Positions 1 to 9,753 are shown, counted from the first letter of the stretch. The stretch is DNA of 64,000 nucleotides from Shewanella sp. Arc9-LZ (GCF_010092445.1 NZ_CP048031.1:3720001-3784000), one strand, 5' to 3'. Numbers and translations are program-made. Notes: generated from the letters alone by a model not told the origin.

Positions 1-1
1 A

Positions 2-1039
2 TTTGGTAATATTCACGAATACGATTTGATCAATGTGATCCACATTCCACTCGATCATTATCCTATTTTACTCATTGGCGGACTTGCGCTGGGATGTGTC
101 GCTGCCCTGTTTAACTTTTCACTGATGAAAGTCACTGCCACTGGCCAGCACTGGCCATTAATTTATCGTCTGCTCATTGCTGCAGCAGTCACCACTCTAG
201 TTGGTTTAGTCATGCCACAGGCATTAGGCTCAGGCGATTTTGCCATCAATGAAGCCATTAGTGAGCATCCTAGTTTGTTGTTTTTAATCGCGCTGTTATT
301 AGCAAAAATGTTGGCGACCATTGCTGCTATTGGCTTTGGCGTACCAGGCGGACTTATTGGTCCGCTCTATGGTATTGGCGCCTTAATTGGGGCAATTCTA
401 GCGTTAATCAGTAGCCTAATATTCCCGTCAATTGCGCCTTATGTTGGCTTATATACCGTGATTGGGATGACGGCGATGATGGGGGTTTGCCTGAGTGCGC
501 CCCTAGCAGCATTAGTAGCATTACTTGAATTAACCAACGATGCTTCGATTATTTTACCGGCCATGTTTGTCACCATCCCAGCATTTTTGGTGGCGTATCA
601 GGGATTTAATACCAATTCTATCTTGCTAAAACAACTTGATATTATGGGGCTTGGTTACAAAATTGCTCCGCTTAACCAAGGGCTGCAAAAGAAAGGTGTG
701 AGGGTACTGATGGATAAACGCTTTGTCATTGTTAATGATGATGACGAACTGCTACTTGAAGTACTCAAACGCGCAGCAGGTCGCCCAGTACTAGTGCGTA
801 ATGCAGAGGGAGAAATTGAAATGCTGCGTCTTGAAATGCAGTCATTTGAAGATTCAACCACGCTATCACGCCTCCCTATGCCAGGGTTACCAGACACGGC
901 CACCTTAAATGAAGCCTATGAAGCGCTGGTCGCGAAACGCTCCGGTGAAGTGTATATCTATCGAGGCACTAATCAGAAAGTCGTTGGGGTAATAAGTTGG
1001 GCTAATTTACTTCAAGAAATCCGCTCCGGGCAGGTATAG
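2..1039 (+). CDS. ClC-family chloride channel/transporter, 3' part
   Basis: The frame is open from base 2, so the true start lies left of the window. The visible part has the second half of a ClC membrane domain: a GSGDFAIN segment (family GSGxxx motif) and GVPGGLIGPLYGIGALIG, matching the GxFxP selectivity region of ClC proteins. Several hydrophobic helices follow. The last ~120 residues are soluble and look like a CBS-type regulatory region. ClC proteins move chloride, often coupled to protons, across the inner membrane. A TTG at 26 is an internal codon, not a likely start. Family assignment is firm; channel versus exchanger is not decided. Confidence 0.85.
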   Translation, partial: FGNIHEYDLINVIHIPLDHYPILLIGGLALGCVAALFNFSLMKVTATGQHWPLIYRLLIAAAVTTLVGLVMPQALGSGDFAINEAISEHPSLLFLIALLLAKMLATIAAIGFGVPGGLIGPLYGIGALIGAILALISSLIFPSIAPYVGLYTVIGMTAMMGVCLSAPLAALVALLELTNDASIILPAMFVTIPAFLVAYQGFNTNSILLKQLDIMGLGYKIAPLNQGLQKKGVRVLMDKRFVIVNDDDELLLEVLKRAAGRPVLVRNAEGEIEMLRLEMQSFEDSTTLSRLPMPGLPDTATLNEAYEALVAKRSGEVYIYRGTNQKVVGVISWANLLQEIRSGQV

Positions 1040-1553
1040 TCCCAGACTATCCTCGGTATAAGCTCTCACCGAGTGAAGATGGAATGTACCTATTCAATCA
1101 ACCTATTTTCAAAATAGGTCTATTGGCTAACAAGACGTATTAACACCTTGAAAGCGGTCCTTTTATTAGGAAATTAGACAACTTAAATAGTGAGGCGAAA
1201 TGCTTTAACAAATATTCATTAACCCATACAGGGGCTGCTATAGCACAATGAAATTTGAGGTAGCTCGGTCAGTATGCCGCTCATTCAGTGCTGAATGAGT
1301 CATAAAGGCGCGCAACTTAATTCCATTAAAAAGTAAACTAAAGCCCTGCGAATGTTCTTCATAGCAGCAAGTGAATCTCAAAGTTCAGCACGGTTATTAT
1401 ATTTATCTGGCGGTTCTTTTCTGCTACAATTTTGCCTCAGCCACCCTACACATAACCTATATAACACTCTATATAATGCCCTATATAATAATACGGTAAA
1501 ATAGCATGCTGTTCTGGTGAATATTTTGCCCCTAAACTTTGGAAATCAGGCTG
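1040..1553. other. 514-bp clc-pyrB intergenic region with palindromes and promoter array
   Basis: No convincing gene is seen. Notable structures are a perfect inverted repeat at 1101-1119 (ACCTATTTT, one base, AAAATAGGT), another at 1280-1299 (CTCATTCAG, TG, CTGAATGAG), a weaker CTCGGT/ACCGAG pair at 1052-1073 just after the clc stop, and three evenly spaced -10-like elements at 1457-1489. The very short central spacers make the two perfect repeats look more like dimeric protein-binding sites than RNA hairpins. Confidence 0.6.
1457..1489 (+). promoter_or_regulatory. Three CTATATAA repeats at 12-bp spacing upstream of pyrB
   Basis: CTATATAA occurs at 1457, 1469 and 1481, exactly 12 bp apart. 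The second and third contain perfect TATAAT hexamers (1472-1477 and 1484-1489) and the first TATAAC. They lie 65-97 bp upstream of the pyrB start, so they may be alternative -10 elements or an operator array. No good -35 was identified for any of them. Function is inferred. Confidence 0.45.
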
Positions 1554-2573
1554 ATGACACAGTTCGAAGGTTCACATATCCTTTCAGTAAGCCAGTTAGA
1601 TCTGGATTCGATTAACACTATTTTTAATGTTGCTAACAAAATGACCCCTTATGCTTTGCGTGAAAAACGCACCAAAGTGTTGGAAGGTGCCATTTTAGGC
1701 AATCTTTTTTTTGAACCTAGCACCCGTACTCGTGTCAGCTTTGGCTGCGCTTTCAATTTGCTTGGCGGACATGTACGAGAAACCACCGGAATGGCATCAT
1801 CGTCATTATCAAAAGGCGAGTCCTTGTATGACACGGCTAGAGTACTATCAACTTACTCAGATGTGATTGCCATGCGTCACCCAGATGCCTACTCCGTCAA
1901 AGAGTTTGCTGAAGGCAGCCGAGTGCCAGTGATCAATGGCGGTGATGGACCAAATGAACATCCAACTCAAGCCTTGCTGGACTTATTTACCATCAAAAAA
2001 GAATTAAGCCATTCAGGTATGGGTATCGATGGTATGCATATTGCCATGGTAGGTGACTTAAAATATGGTCGCACTGTGCATTCACTTTCGCGCTTACTTT
2101 GTATGCATAAGGACATTAAGTTCACATTGATATCGCCAAGTGAGCTAGCAATGCCTGACTATGTGATCGCCGACATTGAAAATGCTGGCCATAAGATCAC
2201 AATAACCGAACAACTTGAAGGTAATTTACATAACGCGGATATTTTATATCTTACCCGTATTCAAGAAGAGCGCTTTCCGTCACAGGAAGAAGCCAATAAA
2301 TACCGGGGTAAGTTTCGCTTAAATCACAATATTTATACGCAACATTGCAAATCAAATACGGTGATTATGCATCCATTACCTCGTGATTCACGCGCGCAAG
2401 CAAATGAACTCGACAATGATTTAAACAGCCATCCAAGTTTGGCTATTTTTAGACAAGCCGACAACGGCTTACTTATACGTATGGCACTTTTTGCATTAAC
2501 ACTTGGAGTTGAAAACCAACTCGAAAAGTATGAGTGCCCAGTAAACTGGTATTCACGTAAAGCCGATAGATAA
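1554..2573 (+). CDS. pyrB: Aspartate carbamoyltransferase
   Basis: Catalyses carbamoyl phosphate plus aspartate to N-carbamoylaspartate, the committed step of pyrimidine synthesis, in the cytoplasm. The protein (339 aa) shows the carbamoyl-phosphate motif EPSTRTRVSF near residue 50 and the HPTQALLDLF motif typical of aspartate rather than ornithine transcarbamoylases; HPLPRDSRA near the C-terminus also fits. The ATG at 1554 (MTQFEGSHIL) is preferred to an upstream in-frame TTG at 1539 because it matches the family N-terminus and has CAGG just upstream. No pyrI regulatory-chain gene follows; hemL is next, 26 bp downstream on the same strand. Confidence 0.95.
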   Translation: MTQFEGSHILSVSQLDLDSINTIFNVANKMTPYALREKRTKVLEGAILGNLFFEPSTRTRVSFGCAFNLLGGHVRETTGMASSSLSKGESLYDTARVLSTYSDVIAMRHPDAYSVKEFAEGSRVPVINGGDGPNEHPTQALLDLFTIKKELSHSGMGIDGMHIAMVGDLKYGRTVHSLSRLLCMHKDIKFTLISPSELAMPDYVIADIENAGHKITITEQLEGNLHNADILYLTRIQEERFPSQEEANKYRGKFRLNHNIYTQHCKSNTVIMHPLPRDSRAQANELDNDLNSHPSLAIFRQADNGLLIRMALFALTLGVENQLEKYECPVNWYSRKADR

Positions 2574-2599
2574 TTGGCACACAATATTAAGGATTAGAC

Positions 2600-3886
2600 A
2601 TGACCCGTTCCGAAGTTTTATTTGAACAGGCTAAAAAAACCATTCCTGGTGGCGTTAACTCACCTGTACGTGCCTTTAATGGTGTCGGTGGTTCACCTTT
2701 GTTCATTGAGAAAGCTGATGGCGCTTATATTTTTGATGCCGATGGCAAAAAGTATGTCGACTATGTGGGTTCATGGGGACCGATGATTTTAGGCCATAAT
2801 CATCCTAAAATTCGTCAAGCAGTGTTAGCTGCTGTCGAAAACGGCTTATCATTTGGCGCACCGACTGAACTTGAAGTAAAAATGGCTGAAAAAGTCATTT
2901 CAATGGTGCCATCGATGGAACAAGTTCGTATGGTAAGTTCGGGCACCGAAGCTACCATGAGTGCAATCCGTTTAGCCCGTGGATTTACTAACCGTGATGA
3001 TATTTTAAAGTTTGAAGGTTGCTACCACGGTCATGCTGACTGCTTGTTGGTTAAAGCGGGATCAGGCGCATTAACGTTAGGCCAGCCAAGTTCACCTGGT
3101 ATTCCAGAAGACTTTGCCAAACACACTTTAACCGCGACGTATAACGACCTTGATTCTGTACGCGCTATATTTGAACAGAACCCAGACAATATCGCTTGTA
3201 TCATCCTTGAACCCGTTGCGGGCAACATGAACTGTATCCCGCCAGTAGAAGGTTTTTTACAAGGCTTACGTACAATTTGTGACGAATTCGGTGCATTATT
3301 GATTATCGATGAAGTGATGACGGGCTTTCGTGTCTCTATGAGTGGCGCACAAGGTCACTATGGCGTAACGCCAGACTTAACCACACTTGGTAAGGTCATT
3401 GGTGGTGGCATGCCTGTAGGCGCATTTGGTGGACGTAAAGACGTTATGCAATTTATCGCACCAACAGGTCCAGTCTATCAAGCGGGTACATTATCAGGTA
3501 ACCCAATTGCAATGACTGCAGGTTTAGCGCAAATGGACGCTTTATGTGAACCCGGTTTGTATGAAGCGCTTGCAGACAAAACTAAACGTGTTGCTGAAGG
3601 CTTTAAAGCCGCAGCAGACAAACATGGTATTCCATTAAATATTACTTATGTGGGCGGCATGTTTGGTTTCTTCTTTACTGAAGATAACACGCCAATGACG
3701 TCATTTGCCCAAGTCACAAAATGCAACATGGAGCATTTCCGTCATTTCTACCATGCCATGTTAGATGAAGGTATTTATTTAGCGCCAAGTGCTTATGAAG
3801 CAGGCTTCATGTCTATGGCTCATGGTGATGCTGAAATTGAATATACTTTAGCTGCTGTTGATCGCGTTTTTGCGGCAATGAAATAG
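2600..3886 (+). CDS. hemL: Glutamate-1-semialdehyde 2,1-aminomutase
   Basis: PLP enzyme converting glutamate-1-semialdehyde to 5-aminolevulinate in the C5 pathway of tetrapyrrole synthesis. The 428-aa protein has the usual family length, the conserved start region [12 protein letters not shown], the cofactor region [16 protein letters not shown], the DEVMTGFR aspartate segment, and the PLP lysine in [17 protein letters not shown] near residue 265. AAGGATT lies ~9 bp before the ATG. It may be cotranscribed with pyrB and ends at a strong terminator. The supply of haem precursor suits a cytochrome-rich organism. Confidence 0.97.
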   Translation: MTRSEVLFEQAKKTIPGGVNSPVRAFNGVGGSPLFIEKADGAYIFDADGKKYVDYVGSWGPMILGHNHPKIRQAVLAAVENGLSFGAPTELEVKMAEKVISMVPSMEQVRMVSSGTEATMSAIRLARGFTNRDDILKFEGCYHGHADCLLVKAGSGALTLGQPSSPGIPEDFAKHTLTATYNDLDSVRAIFEQNPDNIACIILEPVAGNMNCIPPVEGFLQGLRTICDEFGALLIIDEVMTGFRVSMSGAQGHYGVTPDLTTLGKVIGGGMPVGAFGGRKDVMQFIAPTGPVYQAGTLSGNPIAMTAGLAQMDALCEPGLYEALADKTKRVAEGFKAAADKHGIPLNITYVGGMFGFFFTEDNTPMTSFAQVTKCNMEHFRHFYHAMLDEGIYLAPSAYEAGFMSMAHGDAEIEYTLAAVDRVFAAMK

Positions 3887-3936
3887 CTCAACTTCATCAG
3901 TTAACCTCTTTTTAGGTTAAGCAAACTGTTGGTAAC

Positions 3937-3975
3937 AAAAATAGGATAAATAACTACGTTGTTTATCCTATTTTT
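3937..3975 (+). terminator. Intrinsic terminator after hemL
   Basis: A 14-bp stem, AAAAATAGGATAAA (3937-3950) with TTTATCCTATTTTT (3962-3975), closes an 11-nt loop and ends in a T-run. A smaller TTAACCT/AGGTTAA hairpin precedes it at 3901-3920. Confidence 0.85.
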
Positions 3976-4113
3976 ATTTATGTTAACAAATTCCTATTAC
4001 CTTTCTCTGTGTTAATTATTTTATCCACGACTTTGGTCGATAATTAACGAAAAAACTGTGATCTATATTGCGAAAATGCCCGTGGTGTGATGTGATCGCC
4101 CCGCCAAACGGAA

Positions 4114-4151
4114 AGCTTAATTGAACCTTAAAAAAAAGGCTGAATTAGGTT
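4114..4151 (+). promoter_or_regulatory. Long imperfect hairpin in the nhaD leader
   Basis: In the 323-bp hemL-nhaD gap, bases 4114-4129 pair with 4136-4151 around a six-A loop. The 16-bp stem has two mismatches and two G-T pairs. It lies about 60 nt upstream of nhaD and is not followed by a T-run, so it looks more like a leader structure than a terminator. No known riboswitch consensus was recognised. Functional role is inference. Confidence 0.35.
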
Positions 4152-4209
4152 AGCAAAAATTCATGGTAATGATGTTGATTACCTACAACACAAAGTTGGA
4201 ATTGCAGTC

Positions 4210-5457
4210 ATGCTACATACCTTTCTTATCTCACTTGCAGTGCTTGCGCTGTTAAGTATCGTGCTCGAAGAAATTACCCATATTAATAAAGCCAAAACCA
4301 CCCTGTTCCTTGGCTGTATTGCTTGGATCACCTTATTTATTGCCTCTGGTAGCCCAGAGAAAAGTAAACTGGTCGGTGAAGAACTCAATGAAAACTTATT
4401 AGAAATTGCCACCTTATGGCTGTTTTTAATGTCTACTATGACCTTTGTTGCTTACCTTAACGCTAAAGGTATGATCCAAGTACTGGTGCAAAAAATATTT
4501 CCGCAGCAAGTGTCTGTTCGCATGTTGATGATACAAGTTGGGATGTTTTCGTTAGTACTGTCGACTTTTTGTGACAACGTGACAGCCACATTGGTGTCGT
4601 TAGGTTTACTGACCACCTTTAATTTAGACAAACAAATGCGTCGCCGTATGGCAGTGCTCATTATCTTTGCGGTGAACTCTGGTGGGGTTGCATTAATCAC
4701 CGGCGATGTAACGACTCTGATGATTTTCCTTGCCGGTAAAGTGCATATTTCTGAATTATTAATTCTGTTCATTCCTGCCAGCATCAGCGTTATGATCCTA
4801 GCAATATTGTTCTCACTCAAAGCCGAAGGGCATGTGAGCACATCGCCAATTGAGCAAAACTACAATACCGTTGATATCGTCATTGGCTTGATTTTCTTCA
4901 CCACCATCGTATTAACCATGGTACTTAACGTGCTGTTTGGTATTCCACCGGTATTGACCTTTTTATTCGGTTTATCAGTAATGTTCTTAGTCGGCACTAC
5001 CCATAAGAGTAAAACCGAAGAAGTTCAGGTATTAGAATACATTCGCCAAGTTGAGTTCGATACCCTGCTGTTCTTCTTAGGTATCTTGTTACTGGTTGGT
5101 ATGCTTAAAGAGATTGGTACGCTTAACCTATTAACAGAAGTCTATGGCATGTATAACCCAAGCATTTCTAACTTCTTTACCGGTGTCGGTTCTGCATTAT
5201 TAGACAACGTGCCACTAACTGCAGCATTATTAAAAGCAGATCCCGTACTGACAACAGCACAATGGTTAGGCTTAACTTATTCGGTTGGTGTAGGCGGATC
5301 GTTATTAATCATCGGTTCGGCATCTGGCATCATCGCGATGAGTAAAGTTGAAGAACTGACATTCGTAAGCTACTTAAAATATGTTCCAGCATTACTATTA
5401 TGCTACTGCATAGGTTATGGATTAACGCTGTTTTTAGCCAATAACATTCACGGCTAA
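4210..5457 (+). CDS. nhaD: Na+/H+ antiporter of the NhaD family
   Basis: A 415-aa polytopic membrane protein with about eleven hydrophobic segments and few soluble regions. Family-like features include an acidic first loop (LEEITHINKAKTTLFLG), FCDNVTATLVSLGLLT and VALITGDVTTLMIF with membrane-embedded Asp residues, and ALLDNVPLTAALLKAD in the second half. These repeated D-N-V-T/P signatures are characteristic of NhaD and related ArsB/NhaD permeases. It would exchange external protons for cytoplasmic sodium, useful in seawater. The ribosome site before the ATG is weak. The gene stands alone between two terminators. Confidence 0.9.
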   Translation: MLHTFLISLAVLALLSIVLEEITHINKAKTTLFLGCIAWITLFIASGSPEKSKLVGEELNENLLEIATLWLFLMSTMTFVAYLNAKGMIQVLVQKIFPQQVSVRMLMIQVGMFSLVLSTFCDNVTATLVSLGLLTTFNLDKQMRRRMAVLIIFAVNSGGVALITGDVTTLMIFLAGKVHISELLILFIPASISVMILAILFSLKAEGHVSTSPIEQNYNTVDIVIGLIFFTTIVLTMVLNVLFGIPPVLTFLFGLSVMFLVGTTHKSKTEEVQVLEYIRQVEFDTLLFFLGILLLVGMLKEIGTLNLLTEVYGMYNPSISNFFTGVGSALLDNVPLTAALLKADPVLTTAQWLGLTYSVGVGGSLLIIGSASGIIAMSKVEELTFVSYLKYVPALLLCYCIGYGLTLFLANNIHG

Positions 5458-5481
5458 TATTATTACGAGGGTTTTTCAGAT

Positions 5482-5512
5482 AAAACAAAGGCGCTAATAG
5501 CGCCTTTGTTTT
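5482..5512. terminator. Bidirectional terminator between nhaD and exeB
   Basis: AAAACAAAGGCGCT (5482-5495) pairs perfectly with AGCGCCTTTGTTTT (5499-5512) around a 3-nt loop. A-runs on one side and T-runs on the other make it usable from both strands. It sits between the convergent nhaD and exeB genes. Confidence 0.9.
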
Positions 5513-5535
5513 ATGCCTAACATCCCAACATCGCC

Positions 5536-6705
5536 TTAAATTGCTGGCACTCTAAATTGCTCACCATCAATTTCTAATACGATATCTCGTGGCCGAATTT
5601 CTACAATCGTCAGCTTATTCTTGATCATATCGCCCTGTTGTAATTCAACCCCATCGACATTTAACCAACGGTTACTTGGTTCTGTCGAATACACATGAGC
5701 ATTAATATTAAACTCCGGTACTTGCAACTGCACACTCGCGGGTAAGTCACCATACTTAGGAATTTGCTGATTGGAAGGTCGAGGGATAGGATCTAATTTT
5801 GCTGAGGTCACTTGCTGATTCGCCGACTGTTCATATTCAACGTCTTTAAGCGCAGTTTCAAACGCAGCAATCAAATTACTCTGCTCTTTAATTGATGGTG
5901 CTTTAACAGAGGCAAAATCGACGTCTTCTGCGGCGGCATTCACTTGCAAGCGCAATGCCTCAAGCTCTGCTAAACCTCGGCGATTAGCCTTAGCACCCAA
6001 TGCAATAGCTTCTTGCTGCTGCGCCTGTTGACGATTGCTCTCTTGTGTCTGATATTCATCAACGCTGCTATCTTGCCCGCTTTGATAATTATCCTGTTCA
6101 TAACCTGCTTGCTGCTGATAGCTTGGTTGCTGAAAATTGGCTTGTTGGGCGTTGGTTTGTTGAGAGTTAAATTGCTGAGAGTTGAATTGCTGGGAATTAG
6201 CTTGTTGAAAACTGCGCTGGTCATCATTTGCTTGCAGATATGGTTCATTCAAACCAGAAGACTCAGCGTAACTATAATTATTATAACTTGCCGCTTGCGT
6301 GTTCATTGCATTCGTATTGAAAGGTTTGGCAATAGGTAATGCCACCTTACCCGCTAAACGAATATCATCGTTATTTTGTACCGCAGATTCATTTTTGTTA
6401 CCGGCTAATGCTTCAGGTGTTTTATGTGGTGTAACAACAGCAACTGGCGCCGTGACAGTTTGTAGTGCATTAACGCCATTATGCTGGATAGTTGATAACG
6501 ATGCAGACGGTGACTGTAATAGCACACTCATGCCCCATGCAGCGCCAATGCCCAAAGCAATGGCTACAGCCAATAGACTATACTGATTCAACTTATTTGA
6601 GCTGTTAGATTGCGATGTATATTGAGGCGGCTGTGTCGACATAATATCGACAACATCACCTTGTTGCTGCTTTTTACGGTTAACCGCATCCAATAGAATT
6701 GACAT
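5536..6705 (-). CDS. exeB: General secretion pathway protein B (ExeB/GspB)
   Basis: Partner of ExeA in getting the type II secretion secretin through the peptidoglycan layer. The 389-aa protein has a short cytoplasmic N-terminus, one membrane segment near residues 43-64 (LLAVAIALGIGAAWGMSVLL), a long Gln/Asn-rich low-complexity periplasmic linker (about residues 150-230), and a C-terminal globular domain ending in ITVEIRPRD-like family residues: LTIVEIRPRDIVLEIDG. The middle carries repeats of the form QQFNS/QQTNA/QQANF encoded by an imperfect 15-bp tandem. The start overlaps the exeA stop by one base (TAATG), implying translational coupling. Confidence 0.85.
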   Translation of the reverse strand: MSILLDAVNRKKQQQGDVVDIMSTQPPQYTSQSNSSNKLNQYSLLAVAIALGIGAAWGMSVLLQSPSASLSTIQHNGVNALQTVTAPVAVVTPHKTPEALAGNKNESAVQNNDDIRLAGKVALPIAKPFNTNAMNTQAASYNNYSYAESSGLNEPYLQANDDQRSFQQANSQQFNSQQFNSQQTNAQQANFQQPSYQQQAGYEQDNYQSGQDSSVDEYQTQESNRQQAQQQEAIALGAKANRRGLAELEALRLQVNAAAEDVDFASVKAPSIKEQSNLIAAFETALKDVEYEQSANQQVTSAKLDPIPRPSNQQIPKYGDLPASVQLQVPEFNINAHVYSTEPSNRWLNVDGVELQQGDMIKNKLTIVEIRPRDIVLEIDGEQFRVPAI

Positions 6706-8378
6706 TAACTGCGCACCTCAGAGGTACTTAAACGAGGGCCTTGCTGGCTCAGATATAAGTTAAGTTGCACCAAGGTCTGATTGCCAGCTATACCGTCTGG
6801 CTTTAACCCATGCTGACGTTGAAAATTCATCAATTGTTGCTCTAAATCACTATCAAACTGCGTCAGTAGCCGTGCACGTCGCTTGTTGACTAACGCTAAG
6901 CTATTCTCGAGCCATTGCACTTGTGCCAAGCTAGAGGACTGACCAATCTCACGCGGCAAGACACTGTCTGGTTGCCACAAAATTTCAAAAGTGCCACTAA
7001 AGTGACGGTCAAACCAATCTTTATTCACCCAAAATTGTTGCTCGCCCAGTTGCAATAAAATCTGTTCGGCTTGACGCTCAACAATTACGCCATAAAACAC
7101 GTTCGTTTGTGTATCTTGCAAGTAAACAACTGCGGGGTAATTAAGACGCATAATACTGTGCCAATTACCTTGTTGCTGATAACAGGCTAAATCTTGTTGC
7201 TGCGCAGCTTGGCAGGCCGACAAGCCGATAATAGGCTGTTTATTCCACAAGCCAAATAATCCGGCAAAGGCATTATCAATGCTACTGCTTTGTAGCATTG
7301 CTTGGCGCATAATTTGTTGTTGTGCATTGGCAACTGGAGTTGCTGCTTGTACTTGTTGAGGTTGAGTTTGTGCTGCTTGGTTTATCTGGCTAGGCATAAC
7401 TGCAGGCGTTTGATTGGCTAGGCTAGATTGCGCTTGAACATCTGCTATCGCCGCATTCGCATTCATATTGTTTTCAATGGCTGAACGATTAAACAGATAA
7501 AATGATAAACCAAAAGCGAGCACCAACGCAGTAGCGGCAATAAATGGCCAGCGTTTGTCGCCTGGTACATCAATATCACCCAATACTTCGACCGCAGCTT
7601 GATTAACCATTTTGTGATCGATCGGAACCTTAGCTTGACCATAACCAGCCATTAATGCACGTTCACATAATAAGTTGGTTAAACGCGGAATACCGCCAGA
7701 ATGTTTATGTAACGCGGTTATCGCCTTACGTGTAAATAGCGGCTCATGCCTACCGGCAACCTGCAAACGGTGCAACACATATAGAGCAATTTCATCTTTA
7801 TTTAGCGGTAATAAATGATAGCGAGCGGTGATCCGCTGTGCTAACTGACGTAAGTCTTGACGCTTTAGCAGTTGTTGTAATTCTGGCTGGCCAATCAAAA
7901 TCACTTGCAGCAGTTTTTTGGTGTTGGTTTCTAGATTGGTCAATAAACGCAGCTGCTCTAATACTTCCGAACGCAAATGCTGTGCTTCATCAATAATCAG
8001 CACCGTATTACGACCATTTTTGTGATTATTCAGTAAGTACATGCTGATTAAATCAGTCAACTGCTTTAACGTCGGATTTTCACCGTATTTAATTTCCAGC
8101 TCATCACATAGGGTGGCTAAGAGTTCAAGCTCTGTTAACGATGGGTTTAGAATAAACGCGGTGTCGGTATTATCGGGTATTTGTTGTAATAGACAGCGAG
8201 AAACAGTGGTTTTTCCAGTGCCGACTTCACCCGTTAATAATACAAAGCCACCGGTTTCACCTAGGCCGTAGGTTAAATGAGCCAACGCCTCACGATGACG
8301 GTCACTTAAGAACATATAATGAGGGTTAGGCGCGATAGAAAATGGATTATCGTTTAATCCATAGAAGGCTTTATACAT
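6705..8378 (-). CDS. exeA: General secretion pathway ATPase ExeA/GspA
   Basis: Inner-membrane AAA-type ATPase with a periplasmic peptidoglycan-binding domain that works with ExeB in secretin assembly. Cytoplasmic part: Walker A TGEVGTGKTT, Walker B VLIIDEAQHL, and GQPELQ sensor region. One membrane span lies near residues 277-295 (FIAATALVLAFGLSFYLF). A Gln/Ala-rich linker follows, then a C-terminal PG_binding_1 repeat (QRQHGLKPDGIAGNQTLVQL). The start MYKAFYGLNDNPF at 8378 fits the family and has AAGGA upstream; an in-frame extension 21 codons longer is unlikely. Forms a two-gene operon with exeB. Confidence 0.92.
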   Translation of the reverse strand: MYKAFYGLNDNPFSIAPNPHYMFLSDRHREALAHLTYGLGETGGFVLLTGEVGTGKTTVSRCLLQQIPDNTDTAFILNPSLTELELLATLCDELEIKYGENPTLKQLTDLISMYLLNNHKNGRNTVLIIDEAQHLRSEVLEQLRLLTNLETNTKKLLQVILIGQPELQQLLKRQDLRQLAQRITARYHLLPLNKDEIALYVLHRLQVAGRHEPLFTRKAITALHKHSGGIPRLTNLLCERALMAGYGQAKVPIDHKMVNQAAVEVLGDIDVPGDKRWPFIAATALVLAFGLSFYLFNRSAIENNMNANAAIADVQAQSSLANQTPAVMPSQINQAAQTQPQQVQAATPVANAQQQIMRQAMLQSSSIDNAFAGLFGLWNKQPIIGLSACQAAQQQDLACYQQQGNWHSIMRLNYPAVVYLQDTQTNVFYGVIVERQAEQILLQLGEQQFWVNKDWFDRHFSGTFEILWQPDSVLPREIGQSSSLAQVQWLENSLALVNKRRARLLTQFDSDLEQQLMNFQRQHGLKPDGIAGNQTLVQLNLYLSQQGPRLSTSEVRS

Positions 8379-8508
8379 TCGACCAAAAATCCTTATTTGA
8401 AACTGACGGCTCACGTTAATGCTTGTATGACAGCTTGTCAAAAGTTAGCCGTAAAAATCTAACTCTGATAAGATTTAAGCAACTTATTATTACACGTTGT
8501 GGTACGCC

Positions 8509-9753
8509 ATGAAGATTTATTTAGTAGGCGGGGCCGTACGCGATACCCTTCTTAAACAAACTGTCGTTGATAAAGATTATGTGGTTGTTGGCAGCAGCGT
8601 AGAAGAAATGCTCGCATTGGGTTATCAGCAAGTCGGTAAAGACTTTCCTGTTTTTTTACACCCTAAAACTCAGCAAGAATATGCGTTAGCCAGAACAGAA
8701 CGAAAAACCGGTAAGGGTTATCAAGGTTTCAGTTGTGATGCCAATAAAGATGTCACCCTCGCCGAAGACTTATTACGCCGAGATTTAACCATTAATGCCA
8801 TCGCGCAAGATGAGCACGGCACACTGACGGACCCGTTCCACGGTATTGCAGACATTAACGCTAAAATACTTCGCCATGTGTCAGATGCCTTTGTTGAAGA
8901 TCCTTTACGCGTGTTACGAGTGGCTCGTTTTGCCGCTCGATTTCACCACTTAGGGTTTACTATTGCACCTGAAACCTTACAGTTAATGACCGACATAGCT
9001 AATAGCGGTGAATTAGATCACCTCACCCCAGAACGCGTATGGCAAGAATGTGATAAAGCATTAAGCAGTCAAAGTCCGCAGGTTTTTTTCAATGTATTAA
9101 AGCAATGCCAAGCATTAACAGTGTTATTTCCTGAAATTGATGCGTTGTTTGGCGTGCCACAACCTGAAAAGTGGCATCCTGAAATAGACACCGGTATTCA
9201 TACCCTCATGGTTCTCGAGCAAACGAGTCTGTTAAGTGACAACAAAGCAGTACGTTTTGCCGCTCTAGTTCACGATCTAGGTAAAGCGTTGACCCCAAAA
9301 CAAGATTGGCCGAAGCATTATGGCCACGGGCAGAAAGGTTTGCCGGTCATTAAAAAGCTTTGTGAACGAATTAGAGTGCCAAACGAATACCGTGATTTAG
9401 CATTATTAGTCAGCGATCAACACCAAAACATTCATAACGCGTTTGAACTAAGAGCAGAAACCATCGTCAAATTATTTGATAAAGGTGATTTTTGGCGAAA
9501 ACCTCAACGCTTAACAGAGCTACTATTATGTTGTCATGGCGACTTAAGAGGACGAACTGGATTTGAACAAGCACCCTATCCACAAGCCGAATATTTACTA
9601 CATTGCTATGAGTTAGCGAGCAACGTCGATGTGCAATCGATTATTGCCGCGGGTTACCAAGGATCACAGATTAAAAGTCAACTTCAGCTAAATCGAGCCG
9701 AAACGATTAATAACTATAAAATACAATACATTGAAAGCAAGCAGCTACATTAG
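8509..9753 (+). CDS. cca: CCA-adding tRNA nucleotidyltransferase (multifunctional Cca)
   Basis: Adds or repairs the 3' CCA end of tRNAs. The 414-aa protein begins [12 protein letters not shown], the nucleotidyltransferase signature, with the DKDYVVVG metal-binding aspartates (DxD) just after, [10 protein letters not shown] further on, and the [16 protein letters not shown] helix. The C-terminal half carries an HD phosphohydrolase domain ([12 protein letters not shown]), as in the E. coli-type multifunctional enzyme. The ATG at 8509 is chosen over a TTG four codons upstream because the family begins with MKIYLVGG. It is divergent from exeA, with a 130-bp shared control region. Confidence 0.96.
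   Translation: MKIYLVGGAVRDTLLKQTVVDKDYVVVGSSVEEMLALGYQQVGKDFPVFLHPKTQQEYALARTERKTGKGYQGFSCDANKDVTLAEDLLRRDLTINAIAQDEHGTLTDPFHGIADINAKILRHVSDAFVEDPLRVLRVARFAARFHHLGFTIAPETLQLMTDIANSGELDHLTPERVWQECDKALSSQSPQVFFNVLKQCQALTVLFPEIDALFGVPQPEKWHPEIDTGIHTLMVLEQTSLLSDNKAVRFAALVHDLGKALTPKQDWPKHYGHGQKGLPVIKKLCERIRVPNEYRDLALLVSDQHQNIHNAFELRAETIVKLFDKGDFWRKPQRLTELLLCCHGDLRGRTGFEQAPYPQAEYLLHCYELASNVDVQSIIAAGYQGSQIKSQLQLNRAETINNYKIQYIESKQLH

Noticed and set aside
4060..4150. nhaD leader as a known Mn2+, Na+ or Li+ riboswitch
   Set aside because: No conserved core of those classes was recognised; only an unclassified hairpin is reported.
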